Numbered from the stretch's first letter, positions 7,406 through 15,952 are shown. The stretch is DNA of 40,205 bases from an uncultured Bacteroidales bacterium (GCA_947168665.1 CAMVMX010000023.1:1-40205), one strand, 5' to 3'. Program-made: numbers and translations. Notes: generated by a model from the sequence alone, not told the origin.

Positions 7406-9529
7406 ATGAAACGAATAATTCTGTTATTGGTTCTCTTCCTGTTTATGGGAGGCCAGGGCGTTGCCAAAGAGGAGCAATTTACGCTCAAGTCGCCCGATGG
7501 CAAACTGGTGAGCCATATTGTGGCCACTGCCGACAATGAGCTGACTTACGATATTGTTTACCGTGGGGTCACCCTCATGCTGCCTTCCCACATCGGCCTC
7601 AACCGCCAATATGGCAAGACCGTTACGGGCAATATGTCTGTTGTGCGGAGCAGCAGCCGTGCCATCGACGAGACAGTCCCGTCACCGTTCACCCGCCAGG
7701 CCTCAATGCGCAATCACTGCAACGAACTCTCCCTTCAGCTGAAGGACGGTCTTGCCGTCGACTTTCGTGCCTACGATGATGGTATAGCCTACCGCTTCCG
7801 TACCGCGAAAGCGTGTACCGTGCGGTTCGAAAAGGTGGAATATAACTTTGCCGGCGACTACAATGCCACAGTCCCCTATGTGATCAATTACGACCCGAAT
7901 AAGTTCGATGTGCAATTCTCCTCTTCGTTTGAAAACCTATACGAGACCCACCGTCTCTCGCAGTTAGACCGAAACCGCCTCTCGTTCCTCCCGTTGCTGG
8001 TTCACTGCCCTGGGGGTGTCAAGATGTGCCTTACCGAGACCCACCTTGAGCATTTTCCCGGCCTTTACCTCCAGGCCGCCCAGCGGCCCGATACGCCCTC
8101 CGACGTGAGGCTCGAAGGCGTCCATGCCCCCTATCCCAAAACCCTCGAGCAGGGTGGGCACAACAACCTCCAGCTCCTCGTCAAGGAAAGGGAGGAGTTC
8201 ATGGCCCTCCTGGCAGATGGCGACGAGTTGCCTTGGCGCATAGCCATGGTTGCCCCCACCGATGCCCAGTTGGCCAACAACAACCTCAGTTATCTGTTGG
8301 CCGCTCCCTGCCGTGTATCCGACATCAGCTGGATCCGTCCTGGCAAGGTGGCTTGGGACTGGTGGAACAATTGGAACATCGCCGGGGTTGATTTTGTTGC
8401 CGGAATCAACAACGACACGTATAAGCACTACATTGATTTTGCTTCGCGCAATGGCATCGAGTATGTCATTCTTGACGAGGGCTGGGCCGTAAACCTCCAG
8501 GCCGACCTCTTCCAAGTGGTGCCCGAGCTGGACCTCCCCATGCTGGTGCAGTATGCCAAGCAGCGCAATGTGGGCCTGATTCTATGGGCGGGCTATTATG
8601 CTTTCGACCGCGACATGGAGCGCGTCTGCCAGCACTATAGCAAGATGGGCATCAAGGGTTTCAAGATTGATTTCATGGACCGCGACGACCAGATTGTAAC
8701 CGATTTCTACTACCGGGCCGCCGCCATGTGTGCCAAATACCACCTCCTGGCCGATTTCCACGGGGCGTTCAAGCCCGCCGGACTCAACCGCACCTATCCC
8801 AATGTCCTCAACTTCGAAGGTGTGGCTGGCCTTGAACAGCTCAAATGGGCTCCCGCCACATGGAACCAGGTCCAGTACGATGTCGAGATTCCTTTTATCC
8901 GCCAAACGGCTGGCCCTATGGACTACACACAAGGGGCCATGCACAATGCCGCCAAGGGCTGCTATGCCCCCGTCTGGAGCGAACCCATGAGCCAAGGCAC
9001 GCGCTGCCACCAGTTGGCGCTCTATGTGGTGCTTGAATCACCCCTCAATATGCTGTGCGATTCCCCCACCAATTATGACAAAGAACCCGCCTACACCCGT
9101 TTCGTCGCCAGTCTGCCCACCGTATGGGACGAGACCGTTGTGCTGCAAGGCAAGGTGGGCGAATACATAGTCACCGCCCGGCGCAAAGGCAACACGTGGT
9201 ACATCGGAGGCATCACCAACTGGACTCCGCGCGACCTCACGGTCGACATCTCCCAATTGTTTTCCCCCACGGGTAATTCCCAGTCTCAACCATCTCTTCA
9301 ATTGGCCCAAGCCGTGTTCTATGCCGATGGAGTTAATGCCCACCGCAAAGGCAGCGACTATAGCGTGACCCGTCTCAACCTCACTGCCAATGGCTGGAAA
9401 GGGGCAGCCCCGAAGGCAGCTAATACTATTGTCAACACAACCACCGACGAGGGCGAGGCCACCCTCATGCATGTCCATCTGGCACCCGGTGGCGGCTTTC
9501 TGGCACGCATCGAACTCTCGTCACGTTAG
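7406..9529 (+). CDS. GH97 glycoside hydrolase, probable retaining alpha-galactosidase
   Basis: A 707-residue secreted protein with a signal peptide (MKRIILLLVLFLFMGGQGVA) followed by the GH97 N-terminal beta-sandwich, a TIM barrel with WDWWNNW and ILDEGW, and a C-terminal beta domain. GH97 splits into inverting (SusB, alpha-glucosidase) and retaining (alpha-galactosidase) enzymes. Retaining members have an Asp nucleophile, and this protein has KIDFMDRDD with Asp422 and a candidate acid/base Glu471 in NFEGVAGLEQLKW. These positions are close to the Asp415/Glu470 pair I recall for the Bacteroides thetaiotaomicron retaining enzyme. Together with the adjacent galactokinase this favours alpha-galactosidase. 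It likely acts in the periplasm on alpha-galactosides; no transporter or SusC/D pair is nearby. Confidence 0.85.
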   Translation: MKRIILLLVLFLFMGGQGVAKEEQFTLKSPDGKLVSHIVATADNELTYDIVYRGVTLMLPSHIGLNRQYGKTVTGNMSVVRSSSRAIDETVPSPFTRQASMRNHCNELSLQLKDGLAVDFRAYDDGIAYRFRTAKACTVRFEKVEYNFAGDYNATVPYVINYDPNKFDVQFSSSFENLYETHRLSQLDRNRLSFLPLLVHCPGGVKMCLTETHLEHFPGLYLQAAQRPDTPSDVRLEGVHAPYPKTLEQGGHNNLQLLVKEREEFMALLADGDELPWRIAMVAPTDAQLANNNLSYLLAAPCRVSDISWIRPGKVAWDWWNNWNIAGVDFVAGINNDTYKHYIDFASRNGIEYVILDEGWAVNLQADLFQVVPELDLPMLVQYAKQRNVGLILWAGYYAFDRDMERVCQHYSKMGIKGFKIDFMDRDDQIVTDFYYRAAAMCAKYHLLADFHGAFKPAGLNRTYPNVLNFEGVAGLEQLKWAPATWNQVQYDVEIPFIRQTAGPMDYTQGAMHNAAKGCYAPVWSEPMSQGTRCHQLALYVVLESPLNMLCDSPTNYDKEPAYTRFVASLPTVWDETVVLQGKVGEYIVTARRKGNTWYIGGITNWTPRDLTVDISQLFSPTGNSQSQPSLQLAQAVFYADGVNAHRKGSDYSVTRLNLTANGWKGAAPKAANTIVNTTTDEGEATLMHVHLAPGGGFLARIELSSR

Positions 9530-9562
9530 TCATGCTGTCTATTTGGTACAAAATAAACCTAT

Positions 9563-11203
9563 ATGAAATATAAACTCATCACATTGTGTGTGTTGCTGCT
9601 TGCAGGTGTCGGTGTCCTCCATGCGCAACAGGTCTATAAGTACTGGGTCTCTTTTGCCGACAAGGCCCACAGTCCCTACACCCTCGACAACCCCTCCTCC
9701 TATCTCAGCCATCGCGCACTGCTCCGCCGGCAGCGACAAAACATTGCCCTCGACAGTCTCGACCTCCCGGTATCCCCCAGCTATGTCTCCCAGCTGAAGC
9801 AGGCTGGCATCGGCATCCTTTTCCAGTCCAAATGGTTCAACGGAGTCGCCGTCTATCTGCCCGACTCTGTGGGTCCCGAAGCCTTCAGCCAGTTTCCTTT
9901 TGTGGCCTCCGTCGTACTCTACGACCACACCTCCCTCCTTCAGCCCGACACCATCCTTTCGGAAACGGGTTTCAGTCTCCCTTATAATCCTTCGCCCACC
10001 CCGTTTAGCAGCCAGTATTATGGAGGCGGTTTTACCCAAATCAGCCAGTTGAACGGACAGTTTCTCCATGCCCAAGGCTACGAAGGCCAGGGCATCATCA
10101 TAGGCATGAACGATACAGGTTTCCCCGGCGTAGACAATGCCAACACTTTTGCCACCCTGCGCGACGAAGGCCGCCTGCTGGCCACGCGCGACTTCGTGTG
10201 GCCTATCGAGAACAACGTTTTCTCCCTCCACTCACATGGCACCCACACCCTCTCGACCATCGCCACTCTCATGCCCGGATTCTATGTGGGCACCGCACCC
10301 TTAGCCTCCTTTGTGCTGTGCCGCACCGAGAACACCTTCACCGAAACACCTCTCGAGGAATACAGCTGGGTGGCCGCCGCCGAATATCTTGACAGCTTAG
10401 GAGCCGACATTATTTCCTCCTCACTGGGCTACTTTGAGTTCGATGACACCTCTTGCTCCTATACCCTTTCCGACCTCGACGGCCGGACGGCCATCATATC
10501 GCGCGGGGCTGCCACCGCCGTGGGGCGCGGCATGCTCGTAGTCACTTCGGCTGGCAACGATGGCTTTGCCAACCCCCAGCATCTGGGTGTCCCAGCCGAT
10601 GTGCCCGAAGTACTCTCCGTGGGCGCGGTAGACGACAATGGCATTGTCACCTTTTTCTCTTCCCATGGCCCCACCGCTGCAGGCGTAGTCAAACCCGATG
10701 TGCTCGCCCTGGGTCAGCGGGTCATCTCCGCCACCCCCTACGGGCGATATCAACGAACCGATGGCACCTCCCTCTCTTGTCCCATCATGGCGGGCATGAT
10801 GGCCTGCCTGTGGCAGCGCTATCCCGGGCTTACCCCACGGCAGCTGTGCGACTCAGTGCGCGCCTGGGGCAGCATGGCCTCAGCCCCCGATAGCTTGGGA
10901 GGCTACGGCATACCCGATTTCTCGAAAGCTTTGTGCCAAGGAGGGTTGGGTGTCAAATCCAGTTCGGAGGCCGATTTCTTGCTCTACCCCAATCCCGTTG
11001 GCAGACAGCAGACGGTCAGTCTCGTTTATGAATCCATAGGTAGTCACTTGGCTGTGTTTGATGCCTGGGGTCGTGAGGTATTGAGCCGCAAAGTGGGGCA
11101 GGGTCCGGTGACGTTCTCGACACAGGCTCTCGCCCCCGGGGTCTATCACGTGGTGCTCACCACTGCCCGTGGTGTGGCTTCGCGGCGACTGGTGGTGGAA
11201 TAG
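9563..11203 (+). CDS. Subtilisin-like S8 protease with T9SS sorting domain
   Basis: A 546-residue secreted serine protease. It has a signal peptide ending LLAGVGVLHAQ, then an S8 catalytic domain with Asp184 (GMNDTGF), His225 (HSHGTH) and Ser403 (DGTSLSCP), with oxyanion Asn in SAGNDGF. The C-terminal ~75 residues begin LLYPNPVG and end GVYHVVLTTARGVASRRLVV, a type-A T9SS C-terminal sorting domain. The protein is therefore predicted to cross the outer membrane by the type IX system and be cell-surface attached or released. It starts 33 nt after the GH97 stop and is likely in the same transcript, although a functional link to galactoside use is not evident. Confidence 0.88.
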   Translation: MKYKLITLCVLLLAGVGVLHAQQVYKYWVSFADKAHSPYTLDNPSSYLSHRALLRRQRQNIALDSLDLPVSPSYVSQLKQAGIGILFQSKWFNGVAVYLPDSVGPEAFSQFPFVASVVLYDHTSLLQPDTILSETGFSLPYNPSPTPFSSQYYGGGFTQISQLNGQFLHAQGYEGQGIIIGMNDTGFPGVDNANTFATLRDEGRLLATRDFVWPIENNVFSLHSHGTHTLSTIATLMPGFYVGTAPLASFVLCRTENTFTETPLEEYSWVAAAEYLDSLGADIISSSLGYFEFDDTSCSYTLSDLDGRTAIISRGAATAVGRGMLVVTSAGNDGFANPQHLGVPADVPEVLSVGAVDDNGIVTFFSSHGPTAAGVVKPDVLALGQRVISATPYGRYQRTDGTSLSCPIMAGMMACLWQRYPGLTPRQLCDSVRAWGSMASAPDSLGGYGIPDFSKALCQGGLGVKSSSEADFLLYPNPVGRQQTVSLVYESIGSHLAVFDAWGREVLSRKVGQGPVTFSTQALAPGVYHVVLTTARGVASRRLVVE

Positions 11204-11227
11204 CGACCCCCGAATACAACAGCATGT

Positions 11228-11977
11228 TCATACTCCCCGCATAAATTCGGCCATAAGCAAGGCGCAGGCCACGGCGGCATTGAGCGATTCAGCGGTGCCG
11301 CCCAGGTTGGGGATAGCAACCCGGTGGGTGACGGTGTTCTGCACTTCGGCACTCAGGCCCCGGCTTTCGTTGCCAACCACAAGTACGGCTCCGCCGGAGG
11401 GCAGCCGCAGGGGTTCGTCGTCAGCCCAGATGTTGCGGCCGTCGAGCAACGCGCCGTATACAGGTTTGCCGCAAGTGGCAAGGTAGTCAGTGAGGTTGGT
11501 GTAGTCAATGCGTGTGCGGAATATGCCGCCCATGGTGCTTTGCACCACTTTGGGGTTGAAGCACGACACGGTGCCGTGGCTGCACACTATGTGGCGCACC
11601 CCGAACCAGTCAGCCGTGCGGATAATGGTGCCCAGGTTGCCGGGGTCCTGAAGGTGGTCCAGTGCCAAGGTGAGGTTGTGGCTGCTGTCTACGGGTCGTA
11701 GATTCCTGTCAAGGAGCATCCATACTTCGTTGGGCGTGGGCATGTGACTGAGACGCGCGAGCGCAAGTTCCTCTACTTCATATATTTCTGCGTTTATAGG
11801 CAACTCGGGGTGCTGCGCAAGCCACAATTTTGTTGCGCAGACCACCTTAATGGGGGCTTTTGCGGCAAGGGCTTCATCCCCCATCTTCACTCCTTCAACA
11901 ACAAAAACACCGTCACTTTCGCAGTACTTTTGTTGCTTGTATACAGAGAGTTCCTTTAGTTTGTTCTTAGATATCAT
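11228..11977 (-). CDS. TrmH/SpoU-family RNA 2'-O-methyltransferase
   Basis: A 249-residue SPOUT enzyme predicted to methylate a ribose 2'-OH in rRNA or tRNA using S-adenosylmethionine. Residues from MISKNKLKEL form the N-terminal substrate-binding domain. The three SpoU motifs are present: QDPGNLGTIIRTADWFG, VVGNESRGLS, and IPNLGGTAESLNAAVACALL forming the trefoil knot. The exact RNA target cannot be told. I chose ATG 11977 because an in-frame ATG five codons upstream (11992) overlaps the promoter at 11982-11989 and the chosen start gives the conserved MISKN opening. With the promoter this close, the mRNA should have almost no leader. Confidence 0.87.
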   Translation of the reverse strand: MISKNKLKELSVYKQQKYCESDGVFVVEGVKMGDEALAAKAPIKVVCATKLWLAQHPELPINAEIYEVEELALARLSHMPTPNEVWMLLDRNLRPVDSSHNLTLALDHLQDPGNLGTIIRTADWFGVRHIVCSHGTVSCFNPKVVQSTMGGIFRTRIDYTNLTDYLATCGKPVYGALLDGRNIWADDEPLRLPSGGAVLVVGNESRGLSAEVQNTVTHRVAIPNLGGTAESLNAAVACALLMAEFMRGV

Positions 11978-11981
11978 AACG

Positions 11982-11989
11982 CAAAGATA
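11982..11989 (-). promoter_or_regulatory. -7 promoter element of the TrmH-family gene
   Basis: On the minus strand this reads TATCTTTG then CG. Its last base is only 4 nt before the ATG at 11977, so transcription probably starts at or next to the start codon. Confidence 0.65.
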
Positions 11990-12010
11990 CAACTTTTTTT
12001 CAAATAAAAT

Positions 12011-12041
12011 TTTGCCATGTCAGAAAAAAGTAGTAATTTTG
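12011..12041 (+). promoter_or_regulatory. Promoter of tRNA-His
   Basis: TTTG at 12011-12014, a 19-nt spacer, then TAATTTTG at 12034-12041 followed by CAG. This is a textbook Bacteroidetes promoter, 23 nt ahead of the tRNA. Confidence 0.75.
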
Positions 12042-12063
12042 CAGCCGATTTTCAAATCAACAC

Positions 12064-12138
12064 GGTGGGCGTAGTTCAGCTGGTTAGAGCGCCAGATTGT
12101 GGATCTGGAGGTCGTGGGTTCGAGCCCCACCTCCCACC
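12064..12138 (+). tRNA. tRNA-His (GTG)
   Basis: A complete cloverleaf. D stem GTTC/GAGC, anticodon stem CCAGA/TCTGG with loop TTGTGGA (anticodon GTG at 12099-12101), T stem GTGGG/CCCAC with loop TTCGAGC. The extra G at 12064 can pair with discriminator C at 12138, the G-1:C73 hallmark of bacterial tRNA-His. The acceptor stem has one C-U mismatch (12070 with 12132). CCA is not encoded. It has its own promoter and terminator. Confidence 0.95.
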
Positions 12139-12144
12139 CGGAAC

Positions 12145-12182
12145 AAAGAAAGCAGACTTTTCAGTCTGCTTTCTTCTTTTTT
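12145..12182 (+). terminator. Rho-independent terminator after tRNA-His
   Basis: A perfect 13-bp stem (12146-12158 with 12163-12175) around a TTTC loop, followed by CTTTTTT. It could also end the convergent lipoprotein gene that stops at 12203. Confidence 0.88.
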
Positions 12183-12202
12183 GTTTATGCTGTCCGGAGC
12201 GG

Positions 12203-12733
12203 TTAGCGGAGGGCGGTGCGGTAGTGCATATTGCCCGTGATGGTTCCGGTGAGCTGGCCAAGGATGGGCACGGTGGCCGAGGCAGTGCCGGAGGCGGTGC
12301 TGGTCCAGTCCATCACTCCGTTGACAGGGGCTGAAATGACGGGGTGCGACAGTGTGGCCATCAACGAGGCGTTCACCCCGAGGGTGTCGATGCTGAAGCG
12401 GATGGTGTCGTTCTGCAGGTGAAGGCCGGTGGTGTCGACGGTGCCGCGGAGGTACATGCCGTCCGAGCTGGTCATGATGACGCCGTATTCTTGTGCGGGG
12501 TCTTTCTTCACGGTGATGGTCTCCACGTCAAGGTCGCGGTTGATGGGAATGTTGAAGGTGGCAACGGTGAGGATGAGGTCGGTGTGGCGGGTCATGAGGT
12601 AGGTGCCCAGATAGGGGGTCACATCGATGGTGGATTCGGAGGAATTGCCGCCGGGGGTGTCGGCAGGGTCTTTCTCGCACCCGCATACGAGCAGGGCGGC
12701 GAGTGTCAGCAGAATGAATGATGTCTTTTTCAT
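12203..12733 (-). CDS. Small lipoprotein, unknown function
   Basis: A 176-residue exported lipoprotein: signal peptide MKKTSFILLTLAALLVCGCE with the lipobox Cys at residue 19, followed by a short Ser/Gly/Pro-rich linker. The mature part is beta-rich (alternating polar and hydrophobic segments such as LILTVATFNIPI and NASLMATLSHPVI) and ends with TGTITGNMHYRTALR, suggesting a calycin-like or small barrel fold; this is inference only. I did not recognise a named family. The start was chosen at the signal peptide; in-frame codons upstream give no plausible protein. It stands alone, convergent with tRNA-His. Confidence 0.75.
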   Translation of the reverse strand: MKKTSFILLTLAALLVCGCEKDPADTPGGNSSESTIDVTPYLGTYLMTRHTDLILTVATFNIPINRDLDVETITVKKDPAQEYGVIMTSSDGMYLRGTVDTTGLHLQNDTIRFSIDTLGVNASLMATLSHPVISAPVNGVMDWTSTASGTASATVPILGQLTGTITGNMHYRTALR

Positions 12734-12951
12734 GTTGCGTGATTTTTTAATGTGTTGTTTTTTTTCGAATAGTATAGCCCAGTAACGCGGTTTGGGATAT
12801 TTTATTGTGCTGAGGGCCGGGTTTTGAATGGCTGCAGGTTCGCCCGAATGACTGTCGTTGGACATTTTTTATATGCTTGTTGGTCGGGTGCGGCATAAGG
12901 AAATGGCGGACAAATGGCGGACAAATAGCGGCAGCGTAAGGGAGGAAGGGC

Positions 12952-15144
12952 CTATTGGCCCAGCCGGAGGTAGAGTTCTTCGCGGGGGCGGAGGGTGTAG
13001 GGCATGGCTCTCTGGCGGGCGGGGGACATGGTGTGGTAGTAGGCCAGCTGCTCGGTGAGGATGGCTCTGAGGTGGGCCTCGACGCGGCGGTGGGAGGCGG
13101 TGTCGTCGGCCTGGAGGTAGGCCTGGCCGATGCGGTTGATGAGTTCAACGTCCTGCAGGACGCTGAGGGGTAGTTGGGCAAGGGTGCGGTCGAGGGCGTG
13201 GCGGGTGTCGGCGGTGCGGCCTTGGGCGTTGAGGTTTTCGGCCAGGAGCAGGATGTCGCGCCAATGCTGTTCGATGAATTTGCGGCCGGTTTCGTCGATG
13301 TAGACTTGCCCTACGGGGTGCCACTCCATGCTGTCAAGGTGGCGGAGGAAGGGCTCTATGGCCACGCTGTCGCAGGGGTCGGGCATGAGGCGGTAGGCGT
13401 TGCCTTCCAGCTGCAGACGGCCGGGGTAGTATTGGCCGAGGTGGTCGTGGGCGTAGTGGGTGAAGTAGATGGGGCGGCCGAGGGCAAGGCTTTCGTCGAA
13501 GAGGGCGGCGAAGCGGGCTGTGCCGAGGAGGCCGATGTTTTCGACGCGGATGTCGGTGCGGATGCCTTCGACGAAGCGGAGGTACCAGAGGGGGAAGGTG
13601 TCGTTGTCGCCGTAGGTGAAGAGGACGGTGCCCTGGGGGTGGCGGTCGCAGGAGTGGAGTATGTTGGCGGCTGCGTCGTGGGCCACGAAGCGGTGGCTGC
13701 GGTCGTGGTCGTCCCAGTTTTGGCAGGCCATGAGGGCCGGGACGGCGAAAGCGGCCAGCGTGGCCAGCGCGGCGGCGGGACGCGGCCGCAGGCGGAGGCG
13801 GACCAGAAGGCGGCGCAGCCGGCTGATGAGCCATCCGGCGCCAGCGGCGATGAAGATGCAGAAGGCGTAGAAGCTGAGGATGTAGGCGTAGTCGCGCTCG
13901 CGGGGTTCGTAGACGGGGTGGTTGAGGTAGAGGGAGAGGACGATGCCGCCCAAGAGGAAGAGGGTGAAGACGCTCCAGAAGGCACGGCGGTGGGAGAGGA
14001 GGAGGTAGAATCCGAGCAGACCCAGCAGCAGAGGCAGGAGGAAGTAGGTGTTGTGGGCGCGGGTGTGGAGGCTGGCGGGCGGACGGGCCCCGGTGCCGAC
14101 CAGAAGGCGGTCGATGGGGGGGATGCCTGTAATGAATTGGCCGTTCTGGGGCGAGCCGTAGCCTTGGCGGTCGTTGTAGCGGCCACTGAAGTTCCACATC
14201 AGGTAGCGGAGATACATGTAGGTGAGCTGGTAGGAGCCGTAGTAGCGCAGGTTGCCCGCCAGGGTGGTGTCGCCGCCGCTCCAGTCGGCGGCATAGAGGG
14301 CGTCGTTTTGGCGGTGGCGCCACATGCGGGGGTAGAGGGGGGCTTTTTCGTATTGGTCGCGGGTGAGGTAGGATTTGAATGCGGCTGGGGTGGAGGGGTG
14401 CCCTTCGTTGATGGGGGTGCCGGCATGGGCCCGGATGGGTATAATGAGATAGGGCGAGAGGCCGATGAGGAAGAAGAGGAGCAGATGGAGCGTGAGGAGT
14501 GCGAGGCCGCTGGCCGTGGGCTTGGTGGTTTTGAACTGTTTGCGGCATTTCAGCACGAGGAGGAGCAAGAGTACGGGGGTGGTGAGGAGGGTGAGGAGGT
14601 GGGTGCAGGTGCCGAGGCCGAGGAGCAGGGCTATGAGCAGGAGCCAGCGTTGGGCGGAGCGGGGGTCGGGGGTGTGGTACCAGCGCAGCATGGCCCAGAG
14701 GATGGCGGAGGCGATGAGCATGGCCAGGCTGTAGACTTCGCTCTCGACGGCGGAGTACCAGGCGGTGTCGCAGAAGAGGTAGCAGAGCGCCCCTACGGCG
14801 GCGGCAGGGCGGGGCAGGGGCTTGCCCTTTGTGGGGAGCAGGCGGATGGTCCAGAAGAGGAACATGACGGTGAGTCCGGCGGCAAGGGCGGAGAGGGAGT
14901 TGCAGCAGAGGGCTACCTGTGCGGGAGTGGGGGCGAGCCAGCTGAAGGCGTGGGCCAGCAATTGGTAGAAGGGGGCTCCGGGGGGATGGCCCACCTGCAG
15001 TAGGTAGGCCACGGCGATGAACTCGCCGCTGTCCCAAAAACTGACAGTGGGTTCGAGAGTGAGGAGGTAGACGAGGGTGGCGAGGACTGCGAGAAGCCAG
15101 CCAGTTACCAGTTCACGACGCTTTTGTTGAAGATGTCTTCGCAT
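12952..15144 (-). CDS. DUF2723 multi-pass membrane protein (putative glycosyltransferase)
   Basis: A 730-residue inner-membrane protein with about 10-12 hydrophobic helices in its first 430 residues and a soluble C-terminal region of about 270 residues. The opening LLTLEPTVSFWDSGEFIAVAYLLQ followed by VGHPPGAPFYQLL is the DUF2723 signature, related to GT-C protein O-mannosyltransferases (TMEM260-like); the acidic DSGE is the likely catalytic region. Substrate and sugar donor are unknown. At 730 residues it is shorter than many Bacteroidetes members, which often exceed 1,000 residues, chiefly through a shorter C-terminus. It overlaps the end of lptE by 40 nt, so the two are tightly coupled. 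Confidence 0.82.
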   Translation of the reverse strand: MRRHLQQKRRELVTGWLLAVLATLVYLLTLEPTVSFWDSGEFIAVAYLLQVGHPPGAPFYQLLAHAFSWLAPTPAQVALCCNSLSALAAGLTVMFLFWTIRLLPTKGKPLPRPAAAVGALCYLFCDTAWYSAVESEVYSLAMLIASAILWAMLRWYHTPDPRSAQRWLLLIALLLGLGTCTHLLTLLTTPVLLLLLVLKCRKQFKTTKPTASGLALLTLHLLLFFLIGLSPYLIIPIRAHAGTPINEGHPSTPAAFKSYLTRDQYEKAPLYPRMWRHRQNDALYAADWSGGDTTLAGNLRYYGSYQLTYMYLRYLMWNFSGRYNDRQGYGSPQNGQFITGIPPIDRLLVGTGARPPASLHTRAHNTYFLLPLLLGLLGFYLLLSHRRAFWSVFTLFLLGGIVLSLYLNHPVYEPRERDYAYILSFYAFCIFIAAGAGWLISRLRRLLVRLRLRPRPAAALATLAAFAVPALMACQNWDDHDRSHRFVAHDAAANILHSCDRHPQGTVLFTYGDNDTFPLWYLRFVEGIRTDIRVENIGLLGTARFAALFDESLALGRPIYFTHYAHDHLGQYYPGRLQLEGNAYRLMPDPCDSVAIEPFLRHLDSMEWHPVGQVYIDETGRKFIEQHWRDILLLAENLNAQGRTADTRHALDRTLAQLPLSVLQDVELINRIGQAYLQADDTASHRRVEAHLRAILTEQLAYYHTMSPARQRAMPYTLRPREELYLRLGQ

Positions 15145-15614
15145 AGCTCGGTGACGATTTCGTCGGTGAGGGACTGCTCGACGCTGGAGAAGTCGCGTGT
15201 GGCGGCATAGTCCTTGAACCGCGAGAAACTTTGTGAAAAGTCGGCCTTGGGGTTGAAGCGGTTGGTGAAGGATACCTTGATGGTGATGGTGAAGCGGTTG
15301 GTGGCGACGTTGTCATCGCTGCCGATGGAGGAGGCGCGGGTGGTGTAGTCGGTGATTTCGCCCGTGATTTGGAGGTCGCCGTCGTCGGAGGTGACTCCCA
15401 AGCTGGTTTGCGAGGAGAACATCTGCTGCAGACCGTCGTAGAGCTTTTGGCTGAGTTGGGGGTTGACGGTGGATGCGTAGTTGGGGAACTGGGTGATGGA
15501 GATGGTTTTGGCCTCGGCGGGGATGGAGGCGCCGGTGAAGGAGTAGCCGCCGGTGCAGCCGCCGAGGGCGAGCAGCGCGACCGCGAAGAGGAGGGGAATG
15601 AGGGTCTTTTTCAC
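15105..15614 (-). CDS. lptE: LptE-family LPS-assembly lipoprotein
   Basis: A 169-residue lipoprotein with signal peptide MKKTLIPLLFAVALLALGGC (lipobox Cys20) and the mature start TGGYSFTGASIPAEAKTISI, typical of Bacteroidetes LptE-like proteins. LptE plugs the LptD barrel in the outer membrane during lipopolysaccharide assembly. The domain runs through VNPQLSQKLYDGLQQMF to FSSVEQSLTDEIVTELCEDIFN, with beta strands between. It is flanked by a 56-residue gene 12 nt upstream and the overlapping DUF2723 gene downstream. Its place beside an envelope-glycosylation-type membrane protein is consistent with a cell-surface role. Confidence 0.82.
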   Translation of the reverse strand: MKKTLIPLLFAVALLALGGCTGGYSFTGASIPAEAKTISITQFPNYASTVNPQLSQKLYDGLQQMFSSQTSLGVTSDDGDLQITGEITDYTTRASSIGSDDNVATNRFTITIKVSFTNRFNPKADFSQSFSRFKDYAATRDFSSVEQSLTDEIVTELCEDIFNKSVVNW

Positions 15615-15626
15615 GGCCGGGAGGGG

Positions 15627-15797
15627 TTAGACGTTCTGCGAGTCGTAGTCGATGTGGATTTCGTCCTGCAGCTGCCAGAGCATGTAGGAGGACTGCTGCT
15701 CCATGTATTCGAGGATGGAGACTTTGTGGGTGAGGTCGGTGATGGTGGAGATTTCGGCCACAAGGTCGTCAATCTTCTTTTTCAAGTTGTTATCCAT
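15627..15797 (-). CDS. 56-residue helical protein upstream of lptE
   Basis: A short frame from ATG 15797 to TAA 15627 encoding MDNNLKKKIDDLVAEISTIT, then heptad-like DLTHKVSILEYMEQQSSYMLWQLQDE and an acidic end (HIDYDSQNV). It is strongly predicted to be helical, perhaps a coiled coil, with no signal peptide or membrane segment. Support for it being real: a good promoter at 15821-15828, a start 24 nt downstream, and only 12 nt to lptE. I do not recognise a family. It could be a leader or regulatory small protein, or a conserved structural peptide. Confidence 0.65.
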   Translation of the reverse strand: MDNNLKKKIDDLVAEISTITDLTHKVSILEYMEQQSSYMLWQLQDEIHIDYDSQNV

Positions 15798-15820
15798 AAT
15801 GAAGTGTTTTTTTTCTTGTG

Positions 15821-15828
15821 CAAAGATA
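15821..15828 (-). promoter_or_regulatory. -7 promoter element of the small protein-lptE-DUF2723 operon
   Basis: On the minus strand TATCTTTG followed by CACAAG, a perfect match, 24 nt ahead of the small protein's ATG at 15797. Confidence 0.65.
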
Positions 15829-15952
15829 CAAATTTATTTTGATATGGCAGGTTTAGTTGAGTGTGTGCGGTGTGTAAAGGTGCGAGTGTGCGGTTGTGTT
15901 TGCCTTTTGTCAGCAGTGGACCTTTAAATCCCGCGCTTTCGAAAAAAAGTTG

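Noticed and set aside
12747..13181. 144-residue minus-strand frame between the lipoprotein and DUF2723 genes
   Set aside because: Ser/Thr/Pro-rich out-of-frame reading of the DUF2723 3' end; no family features.
13174..15003. A 609-residue open frame on the plus strand, antisense to the DUF2723 gene
   Set aside because: Its composition (Gly/Glu/Val/Ala-rich, no domains) is the usual shadow of a GC-rich gene; the opposite strand has clear transmembrane helices and the DUF2723 signature.
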